The notes beneath the pieces are model-generated. The model saw only the letters and a list, made by a program, of their open reading frames with translations, did not search any database and was not told the DNA's origin. From Amphibalanus amphitrite (Eukaryota > Arthropoda > Thecostraca > Balanomorpha > Balanidae): a stretch of 64,000 bases of DNA. How positions within the stretch are numbered: the first letter of the stretch is position 1; every line of letters begins with the position of its first letter. Below are positions 10,541 through 22,000 of this stretch, piece after piece. The position numbers and the translations under genes were made by a program. Location of the stretch: assembly GCF_019059575.1 (NCBI RefSeq), contig NW_024881868.1, positions 248,001 through 312,000 of the forward strand. Reading direction: 5' to 3'.

Positions 10541-12421
10541 ATGGCAAAATCGACGGCGATTGGTATTGACCTGGGCACCACTTACTCATGTGTGGCAGTG
10601 TTTCAACATGGCAAGGTGGAGATCATCGCGAACGACCAGGGCAACCGGACCACGCCCAGCTACGTGGGCTTCACCGACACGGAGCGGCTGATCGGAGACG
10701 CCGCCAAGGGACAGGTGGCCATGAACCCCAAGAACACCGTGTTCGACGCTAAGCGGCTCATCGGCCGGCGCTACGACGACCCCAAGATCCAGCAGGATAT
10801 GAAAAACTGGCCTTTCAAGGTCGTCAACGAGACTGGTAAACCCAAGATTGAGGTAGAGTACAAGGGAGAGATGAAGCGGTTCACGCCCGAAGAGATCAGC
10901 TCGATGGTGCTGACCAAGATGAAGGAGACGGCCGAGGCGTATCTTGGCACGTCCATCAAAGACGCTGTCATTACGGTGCCGGCCTATTTCAACGACTCCC
11001 AGCGCCAGGCCACCAAGGACGCCGGCATGATCACCGGTCTGAATGTCATTCGCATCATCAACGAGCCGACAGCAGCCGCGCTCGCCTACGGCCTCGACAA
11101 GAAGCTCAGCGGCGAGAAGAACGTCCTCATCTATGACCTGGGCGGCGGCACGTTCGACGTCTCCATCCTAAGCATCGCCGACGGCTCCATGTTTGAGGTC
11201 AAGTCAACGGCTGGAGACACGCACTTGGGCGGCGAGGACTTTGATAACAAGCTTGTTGACCATCTCGTGCAAGAGTTCAAGCGGAAGCACAAAAAAGACA
11301 TGTCGGGCAACGCACGTGCCATTCGTCGCCTGCGTACCGCCTGTGAACGGGCGAAACGCACCCTTTCCAGCAGCACCGAGGCCAACATCGAAATCGATGC
11401 ACTCTTTGAGGGCATCGACTTCTACACCAAGGTGACGAGGGCGCGATTCGAAGAGCTGAACAGTGAGCTTTTCCGCAGCACACTGGAGCCAGTAGAGAAA
11501 TCGCTGCGGGACGCCAAGCTGGACAAGTCTGCCATCCACGAGATTGTCATGGTTGGTGGCTCGACACGCATTCCCAAGATCCAGAAGCTTCTTCAGGACT
11601 TCTTCAACGGTAAGCAGCTAAACCTCAGCATCAACCCGGACGAGGCGGTGGCGTACGGTGCTGCCGTGCAGGCAGCCATCCTGTCTGGAGACACCAGCTC
11701 TGCCATCCAGGACGTGCTGCTGGTGGACGTGGCGCCACTCTCGCTCGGCATCGAGACGGCCGGCGGCGTCATGACCAAGCTGATCGAGCGCAACAGTCGC
11801 ATCCCGTGCAAGCAGCAACAGACGTTCACCACGTACTCCGACAACCAGCCGGCAGTCAGCATTCAGGTATACGAAGGCGAACGCGCCATGACCAAGGACA
11901 ACAACCTGCTGGGAAAGTTTGAGCTCACCGGCATCCCGCCGGCGCCGCGCGGCGTGCCCCAGATCGAGGTCACTTTTGACGTCGACTCCAACGGCATCCT
12001 GAATGTCTCCGCCGAAGATAAGTCCACCGGACGCACCAACAAGATCACCATCACCAACGACAAGGGCCGTCTCAGCAAGGCCGAGATCGAGCGGATGCTT
12101 GCCGAGGCGGAGAAGTACCGCGAAGAGGACGAGAAGCAGAGGGAGCGTGTCGCCGCACGCAACCGTCTCGAGGCGTACGCGTTCTCGGTCCGCCAGGCTG
12201 TGGACGAGGCTGGCGCCAAGGTCAGCGACGCGGACCGTCAGCTGGTGAAGGACGCCGTGGCCGCCACGCTCAAGTGGCTCGACGAGAACTCGCTGGCCGA
12301 GAAGGACGAGTTCGAGCACCAGTACAAGGAGCTGGAGGACAAGTGTCGTCCGATCATGACCAAGCTGGCGCAGGGCGGCGGACAGCAGCCTGGGGGACCG
12401 ACCGTGGAGGAGACCGAATAG
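10541..12421 (+). CDS. HSP70: Cytosolic heat shock protein 70, intronless
   Basis: ATP-driven chaperone of the cytosol and nucleus that binds exposed hydrophobic segments of unfolded proteins, working with J-domain proteins and exchange factors. The 626-codon frame is uninterrupted and intronless, as in stress-inducible HSP70 genes. All three family signatures are present: IDLGTTYS (residues 9-16), [10 protein letters not shown] (about 199-208) and VGGSTRIPK (about 338-346). A bipartite basic segment (KRKHKKD...RRLR, about 246-265) matches the usual nuclear localisation region. The hydrophobic linker [10 protein letters not shown] is near 390-399, followed by the substrate-binding domain and a short lid. 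The tail lacks GGMP repeats, which explains the length just below the usual 640-650. The protein ends PTVEETE instead of the canonical PTIEEVD, so the EEVD tetrapeptide that binds TPR co-chaperones is absent. Upstream elements are listed with the promoter entry. Confidence 0.98.
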   Translation: MAKSTAIGIDLGTTYSCVAVFQHGKVEIIANDQGNRTTPSYVGFTDTERLIGDAAKGQVAMNPKNTVFDAKRLIGRRYDDPKIQQDMKNWPFKVVNETGKPKIEVEYKGEMKRFTPEEISSMVLTKMKETAEAYLGTSIKDAVITVPAYFNDSQRQATKDAGMITGLNVIRIINEPTAAALAYGLDKKLSGEKNVLIYDLGGGTFDVSILSIADGSMFEVKSTAGDTHLGGEDFDNKLVDHLVQEFKRKHKKDMSGNARAIRRLRTACERAKRTLSSSTEANIEIDALFEGIDFYTKVTRARFEELNSELFRSTLEPVEKSLRDAKLDKSAIHEIVMVGGSTRIPKIQKLLQDFFNGKQLNLSINPDEAVAYGAAVQAAILSGDTSSAIQDVLLVDVAPLSLGIETAGGVMTKLIERNSRIPCKQQQTFTTYSDNQPAVSIQVYEGERAMTKDNNLLGKFELTGIPPAPRGVPQIEVTFDVDSNGILNVSAEDKSTGRTNKITITNDKGRLSKAEIERMLAEAEKYREEDEKQRERVAARNRLEAYAFSVRQAVDEAGAKVSDADRQLVKDAVAATLKWLDENSLAEKDEFEHQYKELEDKCRPIMTKLAQGGGQQPGGPTVEETE

Positions 12422-14282
12422 GCGCCTGTCGTCCCTGTATCGCGAGAATTCGGTTTATTTCATTTCTCCTAGGTCGGAGATTAGCAGAACTGAGAAGAGC
12501 TACAGAAGCACATCAATATCCAGCGTGGAGCATATATAATGTTTCGACGATTCATATATGAATGTATCACTAACGCGGTACTGAGGTCGTCCCGTCTGCT
12601 GGAAGGCTGTGCCTTTATGACATTATGTAGAATCTGTGCAATGCTGCTGGTAGGTTGTTTCTTATTTGTTTAAAATAATTCAATGCATGCGCTTTAGCTG
12701 ACATTAGGGACGGTTATCGGTCGCTATTGTTTGGACGATATTTTGTGCATTGTGTGAGACTTGGTTGCGTTCTCTGTGAGGTGCTAAACAAAATGTTTCT
12801 GCATAATAATACAATACTGAGACTAGTCAACAGACTCTACGCTCTGAGTGTCAGCATATTTGTTACATTTTCTGAATGATTACCAGGCATATTGACATAA
12901 CAAACGTGGCGAGTTTGAGGTTTGGTAGCATAACTGGCGAAATTATCTAAAAGACACATTCACTATCATTCTGGTTTATTTACAATACCTCGATCAAGAA
13001 TCGATTCTACTATTGTAGAATATATGCACACAATGATGAACACACATTTCCGTTTTATTCTACACAACACACCATGTGAAGTCGATAGGTAATAGAAACG
13101 GAGTTTCCGTTACCGACGTGCCACACACATTCGTAATGTCGCTGATCGCCACCCACGGCCCGAGGGCGTGAGCACGAGTCACGCCGTCCCGGGCTCAGGT
13201 AACAACAGCGTCCTGCACTCGCCGTCCCGTCTCGAGTGGACAGTATCACGAATATTGGCACGCTAACTTTGAACACCGCGCGGTCTGTAGCCCCTGTGAC
13301 GGGGGGCAACGTTCAGTTCCAGTGTTCAGTTCCCCTAATACTCCTCAGTGCACAGGTTGGCAGCTGCAGCCGGTGAACAAACTATGGCCACCGCCGGGCT
13401 GTGGCCTCAAACAGTTTGGCGTTGCGGCATCATAGCTTTCGTCGCTACAGACAAAAACTCGCCTGGTGCATATTTAAAGCGAATTACTTACTCGACCACT
13501 GTCAAGGTCCAGCCTCTAATAGCCACGTCACTTGTCAAGAAGAGCTTGTCAAGTGCATTAAAATTGGCCTGCGACGTGCGTTAAAATCGTAGGCCATGTC
13601 ATGTAAGGAAGGCATTGGCGAATTATAAACGAATGCGTCAAAATAATACGCCGCGGACTGTTTTGTTGCCCTGCTCCAGCTCCCGCTGCAGAACCTGATA
13701 CCTTCCTCGACTGCCCGCGAGACCAGCGCAAACAACAGCGATGCCAAGTCGCGTTCACCGTCTGGCACTAAACCTCGCAAACAGTACACCAGTCTCAATT
13801 TCGGCGGGAGGAAGGCACACAAACACACATACACAAGGTGAGCCCCTCGATAGCCCTGTTCGCAAATTTCTCCAAGGTACAGCACCAGCAGAATCGCAAT
13901 CCGGCGACCGGACTGCGTTTCCGGCGGCGCTGGACATTCGAGCCGTGCAAGCGCGAAGGCTCATGACATTGACACCGTTGTGTAGCCTCCGTCAGTACAT
14001 TGTGCAAAATGGTTGCTCCCCCAGACGAAGAACGCTGGATCAGGAAACCGGTGGCACTCGTCAAACGTCAAAACCCTCAAGGACGTTTTGGTCCTATGTC
14101 ATTCACGAACCCGGGCTTCGACAGTCTCTAAGTCGCAACGGCATATACATTATTGAAAGAAGTTTTGTCCTGAAATAGGTCTGTGTCCAGTCGGATCCGG
14201 CATTGATGTCTCAGCAGGTAAAAGCAGCAATTCCACCTGCAGTCTGACTTGGATCGACTCTGCACCGAGACTCAGAACCGAC
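12422..14282. other. Intergenic region between HSP70 and the deacetylase gene
   Basis: The two genes converge here. I see no exon and no clear AATAAA in the first 400 bases after the HSP70 stop; AATACA near 12809 is a possible weak variant. Bases 13100-13320 and 13660-13960 are moderately GC-rich with open frames, but without recognisable protein or splice structure. Confidence 0.4.
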
Positions 14283-16052
14283 TCAGGACTGGCTGACGCC
14301 GGTGGCTCCAGTCCAGGGATATTTGTCCGGACAAGGCTGGCACGTGCTCATGTATCGGACCCCAGACTTGTGCCACAAGTTGCACTTCTTTGCCTTGTTG
14401 CATCGCTGACGCTCCTGCAGCAGAGAGGCAAATGGGTTAGGAAAGAAATCAAGGATCCAGTTGAACACAAAAGAAGCGAAGCAATTAAGCACGCGTCATG
14501 GAAGCAAATGGCCCCAAAGGCAAGAAGCTACTAAGCAACTTAGGAAAAACGTAGCTCCACACCTTATTGTACTAGCTGGGGAGGTATCGAGCTATATATG
14601 CTACTTATCATGGAATATCGTTCACGACTTTTTCCAGCATGCAACAGATTTTCAATGCGTCAAAGTACAACAATGGCAACTGTTGGCAGTAAGTGACGCT
14701 GAAGACCTGTGTAGGTACACGCTTCTCACTAGCTCGCACTTACGGGGTGGTCGCAGGCGAACGGTTTGAAGTTGTTGACGGTGCTGAGCGGCTGAGGGTC
14801 GCGCATCCACTGGATGGCCTGCCAACTGGTTACCAGCCACACGTCGTCCATCTTGGACAACGTGTCCAGGAAGGCCATGAAGCCCTCCTTATGGTGCTCA
14901 GTGGTCATCCAGGCCGCGTGGAAGTACAGCGGGAAGATGGCCCTGGAAGAGATGACAACAACCAGTCGTGATGGATATATAAGTGACATACGTGCGACGG
15001 ATTTTATCAGAATCATTGATGAGGTAAGTGGACACTGGGCAGTGGACATCTGCACGCTATCTTGTTTCATACAACCAGAGTGGTAATAACCACTGACACT
15101 GCTCGCTGCTCACCTGTTGGACGTGTAGTGACGCTCGAAGTTCTTGATCATCATCTTGTAGACTTCCTCGGCCGTCTCTGGGGCCGTACAGGCATCCACC
15201 ATGGAGCACCGTCCTCCGTTGAGATCCTGCCACATGGACATGGGCACCTCCCACACGCCTGTCACGAAGAACAGCGGTCAGAACTCAGATAGAGGGCCAG
15301 AGACTCAGAGCTGCTCGCACACAACAACGAGAAACAATGGTAACATATAAACTTAGAACATAGGATCGTGCACTGCCTGAGGAAGCCACTGACCCGGGTA
15401 GGAGTTGCCGGGGCAGGGCGGGATCATGCAGTCGTGGTGGATCTTGTAGTCGAGCGTGTACGGCCAGCTGGGCGGGTTGTTCTCGTACACTGGCATCGAC
15501 GAGTCGTATGTGAAGTTGTTGTTGTACAACATCTTGAACATGCGGTTACCGCCGATCTGAGGACGAAAATAGCCGTCAACATCCTGGGCTGCTGGTTGCT
15601 GTACCCTGATTGTTATTGTTCAGCCGTCTTGCTTGCACCGAATCTTTCAAATGCATGTGATAGTCTTTGTAAGCGAATTATGCAATGCAGGCACGGCAGT
15701 AATCGATCGGATGCCTTATGGACAAGCACTATCCTATACTATCGCCACTCTAAACGAGGAACATTGACGGACATGACCAGCTATGTTGGCCCGTTTACAA
15801 CACGCCACCTGCCGCTTCATTCGGCACGTGTAACCTCACACCATTATGCTTGGCAGATGAACGAATACCAGTGGAGCTAGATGTGAACCCTGCGGTACTA
15901 CGCGGCTGGGCTGTGTGCTCACCGAGAGGAAGGGCGCGCGCATGCCGCGGACCTCCTCGACAGGCACACCTCCGTAGGCGGAGATGATCTCGCGCTGTCC
16001 GTTGATCTCCGCCTCCCATTTAGACGTGGAGAACTGCTCACCAAAACTGTGA
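14283..16052 (-). CDS. Common 3' exons of the deacetylase catalytic domain
   Basis: Exons 15923-16052, 15394-15556, 15114-15258, 14744-14942 and 14283-14414. They carry the rest of motif 2 (HSFGEQFSTSKWEAEI), motif 3 (RAPFLS, about residues 761-766), motif 4 (DYKIHHDC, about 802-809) and motif 5 (YFHAAW, about 875-880). The end is the conserved tail CNLWHKSGVRYMSTCQPCP, PWTGATG, then TGA at 14285-14283. Introns are short (170-370 nt), unlike the multi-kilobase introns upstream. Confidence 0.94.
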
Positions 16053-19000
16053 CTGGATAACGGCACGGGTGAGGTCAGACATTTGAGCTTACCACATTTT
16101 AAGCTGGAAACTACAGGGTTAGTAGTTACTTTTAAGATGCGATTTATGCATAATCAAAACATTCACGGAACTCAAAAAATGTTGGGAAGTTCAGTTTATT
16201 CCAGTTAAGTGCCTACATTAATATTTATTTCAATATTTCCGGCGAAGGTCTAAAAAACGTTATTTAAATTTGTGTGTTCTCAAAACAAATATAGAGCTAA
16301 TGTTTTAACAGATATCACTTTCGATTAGTTATATCATAGTTCATTTAGCAGGCATTCAGAAAAGGTTATCCGTAAAGAACGGCCATGCAAAATCTACGCA
16401 AGACAACTAATGAAATTTAGGTTCATGCGATTAGAGATCGCACCGTTTCATCGTACGTACTACGTGCCATGCATCTGAGGCTCAGCTGATGATATCTACT
16501 CAATTTATTAATTTGAAAAACATATGATAAGCATTTGTACTGTTTTATTTCATCAGCAATGCTCATCTCTTAGGTCGTGTTTCCATCGCGTTGGCAAGGA
16601 AACGGTTGTCGATGTCCCATTAGAGCATCTCTCCAGATACTGCAACTATCTTAGCCCACTCCAAACGTAACGTCCGCGAAGACGCGATGCAGACTACCGG
16701 TTCAGCCGTCTGTGTGCTGGGCTGAGTGCATGAGACTGCGACGCTCACCTGATGGAGTGTGACGCGATCTCGTGTCCATCTGCCCACAGGTTCTGCACCT
16801 GTCTGTAGTCGGTCCACTCGTGCGATACGTAGAATGTGGCCGAGATCGGGCACCCGTTGGGGTTCTTGCGTCCCGTTTCAAACATTTCCTTGTACAGCTC
16901 GTGGTTAATATCGTTGATCGAGTCGTCAAAGGTAAGCAGCACCAGCTGAGGAGTGGACTTGGCCTCGAGGTCGCCTGGATGGACCGCCATCCCGTCAGTG
17001 GAGTCTCAGATAGACAGACAGACAAACAGACATGCAGACAGACAGACATGCAGACAGACAGACAGACAGACACACAGAAAGGCATACAGTCTCTCTTGAA
17101 AGTACGGCGCGCATTTGTACGGTGGATCCACCAAGTCCGGCCGAGGAAGGGCTGCTAAATTTGACAGTCACTGAAGCAATTGACATGAGGGTTGGATGAG
17201 GATGTCAATTGGTTCGATGACCTTCAAATTTAGCAGCCCTCTCTCACTCGGGCCTGATCTATCAACCGCACTGATACGTGGTACTTCAAAAGAGACTGCA
17301 CAGACAAAAAAAAAACAGGAAGACAGACAGACGGACAGACGGAAAACGGACAAACAGTCATGGAGAACGCGGGTAGAGCAGAAAGCGAAACTGTTTCATA
17401 GAAAACGTTCAGGAAGCAAAGAAACAAAAACGTTAGAAGCGAAATAATCATGAAAAGATTAACGTTTCAACAGAAATATACCTAATGAAAAATTATATTT
17501 TGTTAAGCCATCAAATATCAAATCATCCTATAGCGTGTTTATCATGACAAGTGAGAACAAAGACAGATGCAATCGCTTTGTCAAATGCCGATGCTGGTGA
17601 TGATAGTGACGATACTCCACTTCCTCGCACGCCATTACATTCAAATCAGTTGCATCTTCATTCTTCAGACTTCACCACGTCGCATTTTTTCTTTTACTTC
17701 AGATGGTTTGTTTTCAATCACTTCTGACTCTTTTGTTTTTGGTCGGACCAAGAAGTATGGGCATATGATCCGGCATTCAGGAACACTTCTTCTCTATCAA
17801 CATCTTCCAGTTTTCACGAAACGTTGGAGTAAATATTTGTACGCGATGGAACTGGCCCATTAGTTTCTTTTTCCAAATGCTTATTTGTGCTACATCAATC
17901 AAACGTGATATGACAGGGGCGTCCTATTTGTCCGACTGGATTTGGATTGGCCGCCTAGGATGTCATTGGAAAACAAATAATAAAAGGAAATGTTTCATTT
18001 AGAGCCAAATAAATGAGCAAGGTACAACTTATTTCAACATTTAAGTGTTAAGGAGAGAATCATGCTTAAGACATTGGTACGCCTAATTATCAATTCATGC
18101 AACCGGAAAGATTAAACGTAAGAATTTAAGTAAGCGGACGGACAAACAAAGAGAAGTATCGTGCGAGGGAAGCACGGGAACGATTAACCATCCAGGTTCG
18201 GGTACAAACTAGAGGCAAAGTTCCATGCCACCAAAAGAACTCTTCGAAATGGCAGGCACTATGAGGTAAAGCAGGGACGGAGGCTCGAAGGGCGCCAAGC
18301 GCGCACATCTCGGCAAGACACCAACAGGCGATGGTGTTGCCTTTTCTCCACCATCTTGGTGGGGTCGTAGCGGCGTCCAGGACGCCCAGATGCACATGCG
18401 TTCAGGACCGCCTCGGCAGTCCAGGAGGCGGCGCTCGGGCCGACTTACGATACGGAGTGCGAGGCGATCTCGTGGCCGTCGGCCCACAGATTTTGCACGT
18501 GCGCGTAGTCGGTCCACTCGTGGGAGAGATAGAATGTGGCCGAGATCGGGCACCCGTTGGGGTTCTTGCGGCCCTCCTCGAACATCTCCTTATACAGTCG
18601 GCGGTTAATTTCGCTGACGGCGTCGTCGAAAGTCAGCAGCACGAGTTGCGGTATTTCCTCGGGATACAGACCTCCTAGAACGGCCAGCAGGGTCAGACCA
18701 AAGGCCGAATCTCGTTCAGAAAGCTCCCGATCACTTGGGGAAAAACTTCCAGCCCCTTTGAAATGCGTCATTTACAGGTAACCAATGAGGGAAGGGTGGA
18801 TCTGAAGGCTGTGCGGACGGTGTCGACTGCCGAACATACATGAGGCATGTACATTTTACATACAATCGTACACATGTTTACATGGCATTTACATACATAC
18901 GCCTGAGCAAATAAAAGAGGACAGATGGGGCAGGAGCGGGATGGTGGGGTCTGCCCCCCCCCCCCCATCAACGATAAACACTGGTGAGCCGGCGGCAGTT

Positions 19001-22000
19001 TCAGTCGGAAATCGACGGCGCCCGCTCGGCGGTAGCCAACTGCCCCGTCTATCTCCACACAGACGGTGTTTGTTTTGGCTCGATGGGGGCCGCCGTCGGC
19101 ATCGAATCCTGCCGCTCTCCGCCAGCGGGGCACGGCCGATAGTACAGCCGGGCGAGCACGGGTCAGCCGCCCACGTATATCTGAGGTGGACACTGCCCGT
19201 GCCAACTGGGTCATACGACAGCCTGTGACACAATTCCGGCCTCCGGCCGGGGGCATCGGCTTTGGGAAGTGGATAGGCAAATGTTGCCCTGGCCTGGATT
19301 TGAACCCACAAACCTGGAGTGGCGGTTCCGCCGCACGAGCAGTCGGGCAGCTTGCAGCGCGCGTCGCACCGCTCTGCGGGCTGGTCAGGCAGCGGCTGGG
19401 GGTACAGGGGCGCTGGCCTGCCGGTCACGAGGGCAATAGAGTCACTGAGCGTTCAGAGCCAGACAATATCGAGTTATGTGTCAACAAAGGGTAACAGATC
19501 AGTCACAGGCGGATAGTAAAATGTGTGTGGAAAAGGAAACGTGCGTCAGAATAAAATTTCTGACAATAATGCATTCTGCAAAATCTGCATACTGCATAGT
19601 GCATACATATGTACTGTACAATGCCAGTCTATCAGAAAGAACAGAAACCATAATTAGACAACACAAAACAGCATTTTAGGGAAAGGTAACTTTCAGTTGC
19701 AGGTATCTTCCACACCGTATATTGTGCGACCTGCCGTGGCCGACCTACCTGCTCGGAGGCGGTCCAACTACAGTAATTTTCTTAGGTGTATGATCAACCA
19801 CAGAGTTCTTGCTCTTCTTCGGGAACACCAGGCTAAAAAAGGAAAAAAATAACCAGTAGCATGACGTAACGAAAGCAGAGACACATCGCCTTGCCCATTT
19901 TACATTAATAATGTGGCTTAGATGAAACACTTGTTTTTTAACACGACTTGTTTTTACGCTGTAAAAACAAGTCGTTTTTAATTACAAAGGAATAAGCAAG
20001 CATCAAATAAAAGTTTGGCTCGCCACCTATCGCATGACCATTTGCTCATTCACGTCGAAGTCCTAAATTCTTAGTCACGGTAAATCCTTAGCCACGCCAC
20101 GGTAAAGCCCTGTCGAGCTGCTGACATAAATTGTGCGTAAACACTCGACTGTTTCCTCCTCCCGCTCTGGTCGCATCGGCTCACCTGGAGGTGCGTCGCG
20201 GAGTGCTGGGCGACTCGATGGACTTGAGACCGGTGCTGGGGGTGCGTCGACTGCTGGTCACAGGTGCCGCCGAGGCGCTCGGCCGCACGAAGGTCTGCCT
20301 ACCTCGGGAAGTGGTCGGCTTCTCAGTGGTCTCAGTGGTGTCCTTTTCCTCCTTGCCACGGCCAGAGTTGGGCACAAACGTGGACGGGAAGGCGATCCGG
20401 CTGGAGGAGCGCGTGGAGCCCAGCGTGGAGGAACGCGTGGAGCCCAGCGTGGAGGAGCGAGTCGAACCCAGCGTGGAGAAGGGCCTGGACGGCCGCGTGG
20501 AGCCGAGGGTGGAGGATCGGGTGGAACCGAGGGTGGAGGATCGGGTGGAGCTGAGAGTGGAGCCACGGGAGGAAGTGAGCTCAGACGGCTCCGTCTTCCC
20601 GAGCGTTGTCGCACTGAAAGGAGAAAATATCAGTGGTCAAAAGAGGACTAACACAGGGAAATCGTTCTACTGATGAATGAACACAGGTGAAAATGGATTG
20701 GCCATTGAGGAAGTTAGTAGAATCGAATCCAGCGTTATGCTGTCCCACTCAATAAAGTTTCCAATCCAGTCCAGTTTCATCAGACCTACACCCAATTTTC
20801 CTCACACATGCGAAGCAAATCTTTTATCCCTGCAGTTTCCCGTTAGTGCTGTTGTTCTGTCACCAAATAAACCAATATAGGTACCCAAAACCATTGCATT
20901 TGGATCTGTCCGTGTAAATCCTTAGTCTGAAAAAATGGATTACAAGCAAGAACTGTCTTTACTTTGAACGGCTGACGGTTGGCCTATACGAGTGACGTAA
21001 GGTCACTGTCTGGGGATGTCAGGAGGTCACTGCCACTGACCTTGGCCGGACGATGTTTCGCAGTGCGAAGACTGGTCTTTCGGTGGTGGTGGTTGTGGTT
21101 GAGGTGGTGGTAGTGCTGGCTGTAGTGGTAGTGGTAGTAGTAGTGGTAGTAGTAGTGGTAGTGGTGGTGGTGGGTTCCGCTGCCTCCGTGCTCCGTTCGT
21201 CCTGTTCCCGAGGCACCAGCGAAGGGCGCAGCCGACTGGCCGGACGATCAGCCGACAGCCAGCCGCTAGAAAGGCAGGCGCATGCACGGACCCCTCAGTG
21301 GGACGTCCCGTAACCGAGCACAGGCCGACGACCAGGCAGACGGACAGACAGACAGACACAAACAGAGACCACGGACTGTGTCCTGTCAAAACGAGCCACG
21401 GGACAAACACACAGGTCTGGACGAGCACACGGCAGCAGACAAACATTTATGTCATTAATAAAGGTAAGGATAAGAATTGAGCGTAAACAAACAGTGTTTA
21501 TCGTATTAGTAAATTATTTCAAACACCGAAATTATGCACCTGTAAGACCATGATGTTATCCTGGACCATAGTCATGACACCATTTCCATACAGTGTCAGT
21601 TAAATGATAAAATTAATCCGATGGCAGATAAGCAAATGTTGGGCGCTGCTTGCAAAAAAAAACTTTTCTTTTATCTGACTGGGTATACGATACACTTCAA
21701 ACTTGTGCTTCAACGGGAACTAATTGGCGGCCTGATGCATCCCAATATCATCGGAATAAATGCGCGAATTTAGAATGAACACGCGCACCATCTTGCATGC
21801 AGCATGCAGATCGGTCAAAATCTGATTGGTTTCTGACAAATGACCGTGAATAACTGGAAAGTGATAGAGGGTGGGAAGTGTGGCATCCTAAAATTTACGA
21901 GTGATGCGTACCTATTGGCACCTCACCCTGAGAGTCAGAAGTGCCTATCCATGACTGTTGACCATGAAGTGTGCACAAGCGTGGCTGTGCACTGTGGCAG

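Noticed and set aside
17168..17353. Similar peptides encoded by both arms of the hairpin (MSIGSMTFKFSSP and MSIASVTVKFSSP)
   Set aside because: Similarity follows from the inverted repeat itself; matched blocks are identical at all codon positions, not biased to third positions, so coding selection is not indicated.
18940..19313. tRNA-derived SINE on the - strand, because of GGGTTCAAATCC near 19300
   Set aside because: The B-box-like word lies at the splice donor of exon 19314-19417. No A box at the right distance, no cloverleaf and no second copy in the window.
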